50,023 bases of DNA from Francisellaceae bacterium (GCA_018703155.1 JABJGS010000031.1:1-50023), one strand, 5' to 3'; positions 18,040 to 28,775 are shown, counted from the first letter of the stretch. Numbers and translations: made by a program. The notes: generated from the sequence alone by a model not told the origin.

Positions 18040-18590
18040 ATAATTTTGTATTGCTAGATAGAGATGGGGTGATAAATTATGATTCTGACACTTATATAAA
18101 GACACCAGATGAATTCAATATAATTCCCTCCAGCTTAGAAGCCATACAATTATTGTATAATGCTGGATTTAAAATAATCGTTATCACAAATCAATCAGGG
18201 TTAAATCGTGGCTATTTTTCACAAAGTTCCCTGAATGCCATTCACCAAAAACTCCATTCTGTAGTAGAGTCTGTCGGAGCAAAAATAGAGCATATTTATA
18301 TTTGCCCACATACCCCAGACGAAAACTGTGCATGCCGCAAACCCAAAGCCACACTAATTTTGCAAGCAATAGATGATTACAACATCAACACCAAAGATTT
18401 ATATTTTATTGGTGACAAACTTGCCGATATTGATTCTGGTCAAAATGCTGGTATTAATAGCGCTCTAGTGCTAACAGGAAAAGGCCAAAAAACTATAAAA
18501 AAACATCAGCTGGAAATCGAAGGGAAAGCAAAAATATTTTCAACCTTGCTGGATTTTTCAGCCTTTATATTAACGCCCATGGAGGTGTAA
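18036..18590 (+). CDS. gmhB: D-glycero-beta-D-manno-heptose 1,7-bisphosphate 7-phosphatase
   Basis: 184 residues (E. coli GmhB: 191). It removes the 7-phosphate in the ADP-heptose pathway for the lipopolysaccharide inner core, in the cytoplasm. HAD-superfamily motifs are in order: LLDRDGVIN (nucleophile and acid aspartates), VITNQSG (motif II), RKPK (motif III lysine) and YFIGDKLADID (motif IV). The CPHTPDENCACRKP segment is the zinc-binding loop typical of GmhB and its histidinol-phosphatase relatives. Start overlaps the glyS stop. In Pseudomonas the same gene sits between the gyrB-side acyltransferase and glyS, so synteny supports the call. Confidence 0.93.
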   Translation: MNNFVLLDRDGVINYDSDTYIKTPDEFNIIPSSLEAIQLLYNAGFKIIVITNQSGLNRGYFSQSSLNAIHQKLHSVVESVGAKIEHIYICPHTPDENCACRKPKATLILQAIDDYNINTKDLYFIGDKLADIDSGQNAGINSALVLTGKGQKTIKKHQLEIEGKAKIFSTLLDFSAFILTPMEV

Positions 18591-18681
18591 CCTGGTTCTG
18601 ACTAGCGCAAGATATAACCTTATTCGTGTAATATCATTAGGATTCCTTTGTGCGCACTATTATATAAATTAAATTTATACA

Positions 18682-18710
18682 TTGACATTCATCGTGAAAA
18701 ATTGTTTCAT
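18682..18710 (+). promoter_or_regulatory. Candidate sigma-70 promoter ahead of the small ORF and peptide transporter
   Basis: A perfect TTGACA at 18682-18687 is followed after 17 bases by TTTCAT (4 of 6 matches to TATAAT). It would transcribe the 39-codon ORF at 18764 and the transporter at 18925. Confidence 0.45.
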
Positions 18711-18763
18711 TGTTAGACGTGCAATGCACAAGTAATCCATAAAAATCACTATTGAGGTTTAAA

Positions 18764-18883
18764 ATGAAATCATCCCGACAATCTGAACAGTTTATTATTG
18801 TTTTTGTACTCGAAACAGTTGTTGCCTCCACCTGCCATTATCTCCTCTCTCACGCCAGCCGCCATCCGGTCTGTAGCGCGTAA
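18764..18883 (+). CDS. Small ORF (39 residues) upstream of the peptide transporter
   Basis: ATG at 18764 has GAGG seven bases upstream (18754-18757) and reads MKSSRQSEQFIIVFVLETVV... with four polar/basic start residues and a hydrophobic FIIVFVLETVVA stretch, ending TAA at 18881-18883. It lies between the candidate promoter and the transporter, 41 bases before the next start. It is not recognised. It may be a leader peptide, a small membrane protein or a chance ORF; the ribosome site and placement are the only evidence. Confidence 0.3.
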   Translation: MKSSRQSEQFIIVFVLETVVASTCHYLLSHASRHPVCSA

Positions 18884-18924
18884 TTATTTTTTTATAAAAT
18901 TTATTTTTTCAGGAGGGCATAACA

Positions 18925-20379
18925 ATGCCAAGGTTTCTTATTGTCTTGTTGTTTACAGAAATGTGGGAGCGCTTCAGCTACTACGGTATGCGAGCACTAT
19001 TAGTTTTATTTTTAACATCCGAACTAGGATTTTCTGACCCGAAAGCCTATGGAATATATTCACTAATGTCAGCCCTATGTTTTTCTGGACCAATGATTGG
19101 TGGCTTTTTAGCAGATAAGCTCCTTGGGTTTCGTAAAATGGTAATTATTGGTGGCATCACCATGGTCCTCGGCCATGCCCTAATGGCCTTAATTCCATTA
19201 AGCTCTAATATTATATTTGTGGGCCTATCCTTGATTGCTGTGGGCATGGGTCTTTTTAAGGGTAATATTAGCAACCTTCTTGGAACTTGCTACTCAACTG
19301 AGGATCCTAAGCGTGACAAAGCCTTCACTCTGTTTTATGTTAGTGTGAACATTGGCTCAACATTAGCAACTCTGGCGTGTGCATACACAGCTAAAATGTA
19401 CGGCTGGCACTGGGGCTTTGCTCTTGCTGGAATTGGAATGATGGCTGGACTTATTATTTTTGTAACCAACAATAATTTATTTGCTCACGATAAACCGCCG
19501 CGCACCACACCCTTTAAAATAACGAAAAACCTATCTATAACACCAACACAATTAGTAGCAACTCTTACTGTTATGCTAGCAATAATGGTCAGCTTTATGC
19601 TTCTGAAATACGATGTATACACAAAGCTTATTTATGTTGTGGGGATTGCCACAGTGTTATACCTTGCCAACCTTTTACGGACACTGCCTGCACACGAGCA
19701 AGGCGGGGTCGCACTATTATTTACTCTAGCCATATTCCAAATGTTGTTTTTTGCTGTTGAAATCCAACTGGGATCTTTATATAACCTGTTTACACAACGT
19801 AATGTCGATTTCCAGTTGTTTGGTTTTATGCTTCCAGCGGCTGTATCACAAACAATTAACCCTTTATCCATCATGCTCATGGGGCCATTAATGGCCATGA
19901 TATTTAGCAAATACTGTAAAGGCCGTGTTTTAACTCGTTTTAATTTTGGCCTCTTAACCCTGGTGATGTCATTTGCAACGATTTATCTAGGTTGCAAAAA
20001 TGCAAGTGATAGTGGACTTGTGGGAATACACTACCTAATTATCTCTATCTCATTTATGGGCTTCGGTGAATTATGTATTGCTCCTCTTATGCTTAATCAA
20101 TGCACCTTGCTGGCACCCAAGCGCCTACGCGGCATGCTGATGGGGGTAAATATGCTAAGTTTAGCTTTTTCCAGCCTTGCAGGAAACCTTATCTCATCAT
20201 TTATGTCAATCGATAATAGTACTGAAGGATCTCAAGACACCATTGCAACTCTTGCTGTATATTCAGAGGGCTTCTTTAAATTACTAACTTTTGCCTTAAT
20301 TGCTCTAGCAGCATTCCTGTGCATTACATTATATTTTAAATTTAAACCATCTCCATCTTTAACTCGACAGGCTGTCTAA
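18925..20379 (+). CDS. Proton-dependent di/tripeptide transporter, POT (PTR2) family
   Basis: 484 residues with 12-14 hydrophobic segments, within the family's usual 450-510. It imports short peptides with protons across the inner membrane. The POT signature ExxERFxYYGMRALLVLFL is at residues ~12-30 (EMWERFSYYGMRALLVLFL), followed by GPMIGGFLADKLLGFRKMV, the loop 2-3 motif, and KGNISNLLG with its conserved lysine. It starts 14 bases after a strong AGGAGG (18911-18916). The gene closest in E. coli would be dtpA/dtpB; I give no symbol because paralogues cannot be told apart. Peptide uptake is common in amino-acid-dependent, host-associated bacteria, and an arginine exporter lies nearby. Confidence 0.93.
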   Translation: MPRFLIVLLFTEMWERFSYYGMRALLVLFLTSELGFSDPKAYGIYSLMSALCFSGPMIGGFLADKLLGFRKMVIIGGITMVLGHALMALIPLSSNIIFVGLSLIAVGMGLFKGNISNLLGTCYSTEDPKRDKAFTLFYVSVNIGSTLATLACAYTAKMYGWHWGFALAGIGMMAGLIIFVTNNNLFAHDKPPRTTPFKITKNLSITPTQLVATLTVMLAIMVSFMLLKYDVYTKLIYVVGIATVLYLANLLRTLPAHEQGGVALLFTLAIFQMLFFAVEIQLGSLYNLFTQRNVDFQLFGFMLPAAVSQTINPLSIMLMGPLMAMIFSKYCKGRVLTRFNFGLLTLVMSFATIYLGCKNASDSGLVGIHYLIISISFMGFGELCIAPLMLNQCTLLAPKRLRGMLMGVNMLSLAFSSLAGNLISSFMSIDNSTEGSQDTIATLAVYSEGFFKLLTFALIALAAFLCITLYFKFKPSPSLTRQAV

Positions 20380-20470
20380 CCAATCTTGGCCCCTCGCACC
20401 AGGGGGGCACCTCTTGTCCTCATTAAATTATATGCTACAACCTTCGCTTTTTCTTATCTAAGGATATGTT

Positions 20471-21115
20471 ATGATTGCTAGAATAATCTACTCTATTGGC
20501 CTGCTTATGTGTGCATTCGTTTCTAGTGTTGCTGCCAACACGTTTCCCATGGAAGATATGAAAAAGTACCATGGTGATGTGAAATCTATTCTTGAGCACT
20601 CAGTCATGATTTACTCACGTGATGATATTGCCCGTGAAACTAAGCGTGTTGCTCAAGAAATCACCGAAGTAGTTTCTGACAAAAACCCAATCATTATTTC
20701 TACATTAATTGGCGGCATGATGTTCTCTAGCGCTATTTCTGAGCACCTACGTTTTCCACTTGAAATGGACTATATAAACGTTTCTAGATATGACGGTGAA
20801 ACCAACCCCAGTAATAATGTAGACTTCATTGTCAAACCTAAAAAAAGCTTAAAAAACCGTGTTGTTGTTGTTGTTGATGATATTCTAGACGGAGGCATCA
20901 CCATGGCAGAAGTCTCTAAATTTTGCAAAAATTCTGGAGCAACGGAAGTATATACGGCGGTCATGACACAAAAAAATAGAAAACGTGATAGTGGTGGCCT
21001 TAAAAGTGCTGACTTTATTGCCTTTAATGCTGGAAATGAATTCCTGGTTGGTTTTGGTCTAGATTACAAAGGATATTTGCGCAATCTTCCGGAAATTTAT
21101 TCTGTACAATCCTAG
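20471..21115 (+). CDS. Purine phosphoribosyltransferase-like protein with apparent signal peptide
   Basis: 214 residues. Residues ~27-210 match the hypoxanthine/guanine phosphoribosyltransferase fold: STLIGGMMFSSAISEHL with the PRPP-side loop, VVVVVDDILDGGIT (PRPP motif, about 130-145) and late GFGLDYKGYLRNLPEIY, typical of Hpt enzymes that add phosphoribose to hypoxanthine or guanine. The odd feature is the N-terminus, MIARIIYSIGLLMCAFVSSVAANTF, a good Sec signal peptide with likely cleavage after A22. AAGGA eight bases ahead of this ATG makes it the start, and internal ATGs at residues 27 and 30 lack a ribosome site. Hpt enzymes act in the cytoplasm, where PRPP is; export would be unusual. 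Its last four bases overlap convergent argP. Confidence 0.8.
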   Translation: MIARIIYSIGLLMCAFVSSVAANTFPMEDMKKYHGDVKSILEHSVMIYSRDDIARETKRVAQEITEVVSDKNPIIISTLIGGMMFSSAISEHLRFPLEMDYINVSRYDGETNPSNNVDFIVKPKKSLKNRVVVVVDDILDGGITMAEVSKFCKNSGATEVYTAVMTQKNRKRDSGGLKSADFIAFNAGNEFLVGFGLDYKGYLRNLPEIYSVQS

Positions 21116-21999
21116 AAACAAATTGCTGCATATTTTTTCAGCCTGGCTATCGCATCACTATAGCCAGCATCCCCCAACATCCAATAATGAAAAAATATGG
21201 GCATATCCCAATACTTTTTGGGAAAAAGAGTAATCAAACGCCCTGAAGCAAGTTCTTTTTGAATATCACGCTCAGGAATAAGCGCATAAGCAGACCCGCT
21301 CAGCACCAGCTCACGAAACCCTCGCACAGATGGCACCATGAAACATGGTGGAGAAACATTCATAATATCAAAATGTTTTGCTAAATATTTATTGTTTAAC
21401 TGATCTTGCTCATCAAATTTAACAATAGGGGCATTTAATAAATTATGATGCTGATCGCTACCTTTAAAATATTTTTTCTTAAATTGAGGCGTGGCGACCA
21501 ATACATAACGCATGTTTCCAATGAAGCTTACGTCACAACCAACAACAGCCCTGGGCACTGTACTAAAACAACAGGATACTTTTCCCATTTGTAAATATCT
21601 ATGAGTAACATCTTGATCATCAGCAATTACACTTATTCGAACCGACGATAAAAAATGTTTTTTTATAATAATAGGTAAAAACCATGTGTCCAACATGTCT
21701 CGACTAACGGCTACAATTAGCTCTATTGGTCGAGATGTTCCCTGTATCTTTTGTTGCGTATCCTCTTCAATGTATTTAATTTTTTTGTAATGGGCAAGAA
21801 GTTCCGCCCCGAGATTTGTTGGTATATATTCATCTCCCCTCACCAACAAAGGATCACCATAGTATTGCTGAAGTGCCTTCAATCGTTGCGATACTGCTGA
21901 CTGTGTAATACATAACTTTAAAGCCGCTGCCTCAAAACTTTGCTCTTCAATTATAGAGCAAAGCGCTTGCATCCCCTTATAATCAAATTTCATTGTCAT
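21112..21999 (-). CDS. argP: LysR-family regulator ArgP (IciA)
   Basis: 295 residues (E. coli ArgP: 297). It has an N-terminal winged helix-turn-helix (FDYKGMQALCSIIEEQSFEAAALKLCITQSAVSQRLKALQ) and a LysR effector-binding domain. ArgP senses lysine/arginine levels and controls the amino-acid exporter gene argO; the divergent argO-type gene begins 103 bp away, the classic pairing, which makes ArgP much more likely than another LysR protein. The start has two possible ATGs two codons apart; the longer is used. The 3' end overlaps the phosphoribosyltransferase gene by four bases. Confidence 0.86.
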   Translation of the reverse strand: MTMKFDYKGMQALCSIIEEQSFEAAALKLCITQSAVSQRLKALQQYYGDPLLVRGDEYIPTNLGAELLAHYKKIKYIEEDTQQKIQGTSRPIELIVAVSRDMLDTWFLPIIIKKHFLSSVRISVIADDQDVTHRYLQMGKVSCCFSTVPRAVVGCDVSFIGNMRYVLVATPQFKKKYFKGSDQHHNLLNAPIVKFDEQDQLNNKYLAKHFDIMNVSPPCFMVPSVRGFRELVLSGSAYALIPERDIQKELASGRLITLFPKKYWDMPIFFHYWMLGDAGYSDAIARLKKYAAICF

Positions 22000-22102
22000 T
22001 AGGAACCCTTATCTATATTAAATATTATTAATTTTATTTATAGCACACTTTGCCGTTAAAATATCACAAGCATTACAAAAAACACTGACGGAGAGTTAAG
22101 AT
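22000..22102. promoter_or_regulatory. Divergent argP-argO control region
   Basis: 103 AT-rich bases between the two divergent starts. By family knowledge ArgP binds here and activates argO. No clear operator sequence can be asserted by eye. GGAGAG at about 22090-22095 is the argO ribosome site. Confidence 0.5.
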
Positions 22103-22714
22103 ATGTCATATATAAGTGCTTTTGCAAAAGGTCTCAGTATCAGTGCAGGATTAATAATCCCCATTGGAGCTCAAAATGCATTTGTTATAAAACAGGGGAT
22201 AACCAGGAGGCATATACTGCTCACGGCCTTATTATGTGCATCTATCGATGCTATCCTGATAAACCTCGGGGTAAAAGGTTTAGGTAGCGCTATATCTGTA
22301 GGTGGCAGCGTATTTATTGGTTGGATAAAATGGGGGAGCATAATTTTTTTAATGTTATATGGCATAATATCGCTTCATACAGCTCTAGTATCATCCTCAG
22401 AAATTGATTGCTCAAAACAAGAACAAAGCTCAGTATGGATGACAATTTGCAGCATCTTGGCAATATCACTATTAAATCCACACGTTTATTTAGACACCAT
22501 AGTTTTAATCGGAAGTATTGGCAGCCAACAACTTGGAACAGAAAAATTATTGTTTACTCTGGGCGCCATGTCAGCATCATTCATTTGGTTTTTAATACTG
22601 GCATTTGGAGCAAAACGACTAGCCCCAACACTTAGCAAACCTAAAATATGGCGCACAATAAATATTTTAATATCCGTAATGATGTTTTCAATTGCCATGT
22701 CTTTAGTAAGATAA
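22103..22714 (+). CDS. argO: LysE/ArgO-type arginine (lysine) exporter
   Basis: 203 residues with five to six hydrophobic segments (E. coli ArgO: 211). It exports L-arginine, and possibly lysine and canavanine, across the inner membrane. The opening KGLSISAGLIIPIGAQNAFVIKQGI matches the first helix of LysE/ArgO, and SLLNPHVYLDTIVLIGSI is the conserved NPH.YLDT.VL.GS motif. It is divergent from argP, which should activate it. With the peptide transporter at 18925 this suggests uptake of peptides and relief of surplus basic amino acids. Its stop is 16 bases from the convergent stop of the next gene. Confidence 0.92.
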   Translation: MSYISAFAKGLSISAGLIIPIGAQNAFVIKQGITRRHILLTALLCASIDAILINLGVKGLGSAISVGGSVFIGWIKWGSIIFLMLYGIISLHTALVSSSEIDCSKQEQSSVWMTICSILAISLLNPHVYLDTIVLIGSIGSQQLGTEKLLFTLGAMSASFIWFLILAFGAKRLAPTLSKPKIWRTINILISVMMFSIAMSLVR

Positions 22715-22730
22715 AAGCACTAATTCTTTA

Positions 22731-23291
22731 TCAATAAGGTTGGGGCCGATGTTTTTGGGTGATCGGAAAATATTCTTCTCCTAACTCATGTCGCCTAACT
22801 GCTGTGGTTTTCCCATGAATCAATGTTTCAAAAATTTCTCCTGAATGTTGAGGTTGTGCCCTCAAGCGAACAGTGCAGTCCGTTGTATTACTATAAATAT
22901 CTAAAACTGGCAAACCAGACCTAACCGCATAATGTCCAGGAGTCACAGTATTTACTGAGTGCAAGGTTTCTAAAACTAAACGTGTGCCAGCAATACCCTT
23001 ATATCTTACATTCCTTGGCAAACTCAAGTATCTGCGGCCATGAACCTTTTTGCGTCTGGAGTGAGCTCCTTTGCGGCCATAAGCACCAACCTTAAATAAA
23101 ACTCTATGAATATTATCCCAAAGGAAATTATTAGAGCCACCAGCGGTAAGATCTACAACACCAAGCTCGGTGCCAATAAAGCAATCTGGCTTTGGCTTGG
23201 CTACAATAGATAGCTTGCGCTTAGCAAATCCATGCCACTCTGAAGGAGTACAATTTACTCGCAAAAATCTTGTATAATGATGCAAGGACAT
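22731..23291 (-). CDS. Conserved-looking hypothetical protein, 186 residues
   Basis: I do not recognise this gene. It is basic (many Arg/Lys/His, for example YGRKGAHSRRKKVHGRRYLSL), with no signal peptide or membrane segment. Some of it looks structured, such as FIGTELGVVDLTAGGSNNFLWDNIHRVLFKVG and GTRLVLETLHSVNTVTPGHYAVRSGLPVLDIYS. A good AAGGAG eight bases ahead of the ATG makes a real gene likely. It lies 71 bp downstream of the M48 protease gene on the same strand and is convergent with argO. The basic middle could bind nucleic acid, but this is speculative. Confidence 0.6.
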   Translation of the reverse strand: MSLHHYTRFLRVNCTPSEWHGFAKRKLSIVAKPKPDCFIGTELGVVDLTAGGSNNFLWDNIHRVLFKVGAYGRKGAHSRRKKVHGRRYLSLPRNVRYKGIAGTRLVLETLHSVNTVTPGHYAVRSGLPVLDIYSNTTDCTVRLRAQPQHSGEIFETLIHGKTTAVRRHELGEEYFPITQKHRPQPY

Positions 23292-23362
23292 GGTGCCGAC
23301 TCCTTCTTTATAATTAGTATTTAGACATTATCTCAAAAAATAAGTCATAAAGTCAAGTAACA

Positions 23363-24499
23363 CTATCTAGCTGCCAAGGCTTCCAACCGTTCACCTAGCG
23401 TCGGGTGTGTTGCCATTAAACTATACATAAACTTTTTAGTACCGCTAAATAGCTCTTCCGGTGAATATATATAAGCGGCGGCTCTAACACTCTCATTGGC
23501 CTGCCCAAGGTAAGCTTGACGCATAACCTCATTTTCCACGTGCGCGTCATGTATTTTAGTTAGTGCACGTGCAAGAGGCTGGTTATCTCGCATCGCAGCA
23601 ACAGCGCCAGCATCAGCCATGAACTCTCGTTTACGTGACAAAAATCTTAATAAAAACATGTTAATGACAGGTAACAACATTCGCAACATGAAAAACACCA
23701 ACAACAAAATTATTATGGGATTAATACCTGAGCTACGTCGCCGACCACGAGAATTACCGATGCCCCACACAAATCCTCGACAAAGTTCAAACAAAACACC
23801 AACAGTTATCGCAATTAAACTTGTTAAGACTGAAGCGGTCACTAACAGCTTAGTATCCAAATGTTTGATGTGAGATAGCTCGTGCGCTATAACTGCCTGC
23901 AATTCAGAGCGGTCCAGTTCATCTAGCAATGGCTGAGTTATTGCAACCAATGAGCTATTTTCACTATAGCCAGAAGCAAAAGCATTCATATAGAGAGCAT
24001 CTATAACATATATCTGTGGCCGCCCCTTTAGACCCATTGCAATAACCATCTCATCAACAACATTGAGTAGCTGTCTCTCTTTATCAGATCTCGCCGTGCC
24101 CTCATCTAACAAGTAATACTTTGTACCAGATAAGACTAATCGACGCTGACTGCTCATGGCAGCGAGAAGGCATACAATAGCAATTATGAAAGCCCCCATT
24201 GTTGCGTATGGAATAATCATGCCATGCCCATAGGCATGTATAGCATCCCCCACCATAGAAAAAAAACCATCCCCCCAGCGGTTTGGAGGGACATATCCAG
24301 CATAATAATAATTGGGGATGGAACTTAAACTTGGCAGGCTTAATGCCGTCCTAGGATTAAAAATATAAAAATATAAAGCCAAATCAATGATAAAGCCAAG
24401 AAGAGTGTAGATAACCACATATAACACAATAACTATATTGCTTTTCTTTTTGTTACTAGCGATGGCATCGCGCCAATTAGGTGTTTTAACTGTTGTCAC
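23363..24499 (-). CDS. htpX: M48-family membrane metallopeptidase (HtpX-like)
   Basis: 378 residues. Two hydrophobic segments are at ~22-46 and ~90-112, followed by an M48 peptidase domain with HELSHIKHLD (zinc-binding H-E-x-x-H, about 200-205), two more hydrophobic segments (~215-235 and ~255-285), then FLSRKREFMADAGAVAAM holding the third zinc-ligand glutamate, and a C-terminal THPTLGERLEAL. HtpX degrades misfolded inner-membrane proteins. It follows lemA after nine bases; lemA-M48 pairing is common in bacteria. It is longer than E. coli HtpX (293) and closer to the lemA-linked M48 subgroup, so the symbol is approximate. Confidence 0.88.
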   Translation of the reverse strand: MTTVKTPNWRDAIASNKKKSNIVIVLYVVIYTLLGFIIDLALYFYIFNPRTALSLPSLSSIPNYYYAGYVPPNRWGDGFFSMVGDAIHAYGHGMIIPYATMGAFIIAIVCLLAAMSSQRRLVLSGTKYYLLDEGTARSDKERQLLNVVDEMVIAMGLKGRPQIYVIDALYMNAFASGYSENSSLVAITQPLLDELDRSELQAVIAHELSHIKHLDTKLLVTASVLTSLIAITVGVLFELCRGFVWGIGNSRGRRRSSGINPIIILLLVFFMLRMLLPVINMFLLRFLSRKREFMADAGAVAAMRDNQPLARALTKIHDAHVENEVMRQAYLGQANESVRAAAYIYSPEELFSGTKKFMYSLMATHPTLGERLEALAAR

Positions 24500-24508
24500 A
24501 CGCTAAAT

Positions 24509-25081
24509 CTATAAATCAACACGGTACTCTTCAAGCTTCACACTTTTATCTGCATCAACCTTCCAGTAAGAAAAGTTTTTATTTAATGAGCTAAACATGG
24601 TAACAACCATTCTTTCAAAAAATGATTTCTTTTTCACTTCATAAAGCTCAATAGAATCATTAAGGGCCTGCTTAGCAAAGGACAACTTGTTTTCAGTATT
24701 TACAACCTCTTCTTGCAATTGCATCGCTTGCTGGTTAGCCTTAAGATCTGGGTACTGCTCAAACATAACGTTTAACTGTGTTGCGACGGCAGAAATACCC
24801 TCCTCGGCTAACATGCGGCCACTAGAATCCCCTTCTTTTTGTGCCTGAAGCGAACGACTACGCAATGCAACCACATCCTTTAATGTTGTCTTCTCGTAAT
24901 CCATGGACTTCTTTATCACACCAATTAATGACTCAAAGACTTTAAAGCGTCGATCTAGTTGCACATCGATACTACGCTCAGCATTATTTACAGCCTCAAT
25001 CAAAATAATAAAGCGATTATATGTAGAAATAATAAAGACAACTATAACCGCGAGTAAAACCAAGGTAATTGTTAACATCAT
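24509..25081 (-). CDS. lemA: LemA family protein
   Basis: 190 residues, the family's usual length. One N-terminal membrane segment (MMLTITLVLLAVIVVFIISTYNRFI) precedes a long helical domain: VNNAERSIDVQLDRRFKVFESLIGVIKKSMDYEKTTLKDVVALRS matches the LemA YN.L...N.V..A...I.VQL..R..L.P.L opening. The helical part includes LKANQQAMQLQEEVVNTENKLSFAKQALNDSIELYE. Its exact function is unclear; it is likely a partner of the M48 protease encoded nine bases downstream. It starts 26 bases after gyrB and probably belongs to the same transcript. Confidence 0.92.
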   Translation of the reverse strand: MMLTITLVLLAVIVVFIISTYNRFIILIEAVNNAERSIDVQLDRRFKVFESLIGVIKKSMDYEKTTLKDVVALRSRSLQAQKEGDSSGRMLAEEGISAVATQLNVMFEQYPDLKANQQAMQLQEEVVNTENKLSFAKQALNDSIELYEVKKKSFFERMVVTMFSSLNKNFSYWKVDADKSVKLEEYRVDL

Positions 25082-25107
25082 GCTGAGCCCCTTAAAAAAA
25101 CACTTCT

Positions 25108-27549
<2,442 letters not shown>

Positions 27550-27596
27550 TCAAAAAATAATCTTCATTGTTGTTTAACTTGCTGGAAGTAGCGCCT

Positions 27597-28775
27597 CTAC
27601 TCAAAACCATGTTGTTCCATGTGGAACAAAATAGTTTCTTGTGATTGCTCAACCACTCCCCCTGGTTCCACGTGGAACCAACTTACCTGTCTTTTATACT
27701 CACTCCGCCCAGCACAAAAACTTTTCCATGCCGGTATAAAATCTGCCACTGATAGGCAGGTTACTAATACCTGCCCTCCATACTCTAAGACGCCCTGCAA
27801 AAGGGTGTGGAAAGACTCCCTGTCAAGCTCCGCCAAAACATCATCTATTAAGAAAATGCTCCGTGTCTCACTGGCTCTAAAATAAACATGGAACCGACTA
27901 ATAAATAGCGCGCACATTAATCGCTTCAGCTGGCCCCGAGAACAAACATCCCCAGCCAAACGGCCACCTATGAAAATTTTTACATCTGCTCGATGTGGGC
28001 CAACCGTAGTTATACCTCGCATTGCGTCGACTCTCTCTCGCTGATGCAAAGCATCTTCTAATGAAAGCCCACCATCCCACCCTGAGCATAACTCAAGATG
28101 AATCTTATCATTAGTAAACCCCAGCAAATCCAGGCACGAGGAATCAGTCTCCAAAACAGCCAACATTTGACTGAGCACCTGCGCTCGATATTCGCTTACC
28201 TCTTCTCCGCTTGCAGTGAGCGTTCTCACCCAAGGATCATTGCTTAGACTTAGGCCGCTCTTAAGCATGGCGTTTCGCTGCTTTAACGCATTGCTATACC
28301 TTCGCCACAAAGTCAAATATTCTGGTTCCACGTGGAACACCAGCCAATCCAAAAATTTTCGCCTAGCCTCTGGGCCACCAGTAATAATGCCCATAGACTC
28401 GATGTCCATAACCTGCGTAGGAGCTATTTTAGCAACGCTTCCCCTGGATGTCGGCCGAGAGTTGACGTGAACACGAGGACGGCCCGACACACTCAGATCC
28501 ACCCCTATGTGTGTAGTCACACTGTCTTGACGCTCATTTTCAGGGTGAGTAGCTACCGTTGCGGCAACAGCTAACATTTCCGAGCCAAACTTAACCAACT
28601 TAGAGTTGTCTGCAGTTCGAAATGACTTTCCTTGGGACAGAAGTGTTACGGCTTCTAAAATGCTGGTCTTGCCATTCCCGTTCTTGCCAAAAAAGACATT
28701 CAAATCCGGGCAAAGCCTAAAAGACACCGACTCAAAAGGCCTAAATGAAGATGCTGAAATATTCTGCAGATACAC
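27597..28775 (-). CDS. recF: DNA replication and repair protein RecF
   Basis: 392 residues (E. coli RecF: 357). An SMC-like ATPase that helps load RecA at gaps. FFGKNGNGKTSILEAVTLLSQGKSFR is the Walker A region, GPHRADVKIFIGGRLAGDVCSRGQLKRLM the ABC signature area and IFLIDDVLAELDRESF the Walker B/D-loop. The start is GTG (28773-28775), with GAGG upstream. Its C-terminus is longer than usual (WFHVEPGGVVEQSQETILFHMEQHGFE) and carries two of the three parS-like palindromes in this gene; a third is inside at 28325. It follows the acyltransferase with a 99-bp gap, unlike the usual direct dnaN-recF junction. Confidence 0.95.
   Translation of the reverse strand: MYLQNISASSFRPFESVSFRLCPDLNVFFGKNGNGKTSILEAVTLLSQGKSFRTADNSKLVKFGSEMLAVAATVATHPENERQDSVTTHIGVDLSVSGRPRVHVNSRPTSRGSVAKIAPTQVMDIESMGIITGGPEARRKFLDWLVFHVEPEYLTLWRRYSNALKQRNAMLKSGLSLSNDPWVRTLTASGEEVSEYRAQVLSQMLAVLETDSSCLDLLGFTNDKIHLELCSGWDGGLSLEDALHQRERVDAMRGITTVGPHRADVKIFIGGRLAGDVCSRGQLKRLMCALFISRFHVYFRASETRSIFLIDDVLAELDRESFHTLLQGVLEYGGQVLVTCLSVADFIPAWKSFCAGRSEYKRQVSWFHVEPGGVVEQSQETILFHMEQHGFE
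27613..27628. promoter_or_regulatory. parS: parS-like site 1 (TGTTCCATGTGGAACA, one centre mismatch)
   Basis: Near-perfect 16-bp palindrome within the last codons of recF, differing from GTTCCACGTGGAAC by C to T in the centre. It encodes FHMEQ on the recF strand. ParB encoded at 40167 would bind here. Confidence 0.7.
27663..27680. promoter_or_regulatory. parS: parS site 2 (18-bp perfect palindrome)
   Basis: TGGTTCCACGTGGAACCA is a perfect inverted repeat matching the Pseudomonas-type parS core GTTCCACGTGGAAC. It lies 35 bases from site 1 and encodes WFHVEP in recF. Confidence 0.88.
28325..28338. promoter_or_regulatory. parS: parS site 3 (GTTCCACGTGGAAC)
   Basis: A perfect 14-bp parS core in the middle of recF, encoding FHVE. 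It is about 650 bp from site 2 and 4 kb from oriC. Confidence 0.87.

Noticed and set aside
20392-20412. CCCCT-N6-AGGGG hairpin after the peptide transporter as terminator
   Set aside because: The stem is short and no T-run follows; not strong enough to call.
20471-20515. Lipoprotein signal in the phosphoribosyltransferase leader (LLMC)
   Set aside because: The residue before Cys is Met, not Gly/Ala/Ser, so it does not fit a lipobox; a signal peptidase I site after A22 is better.
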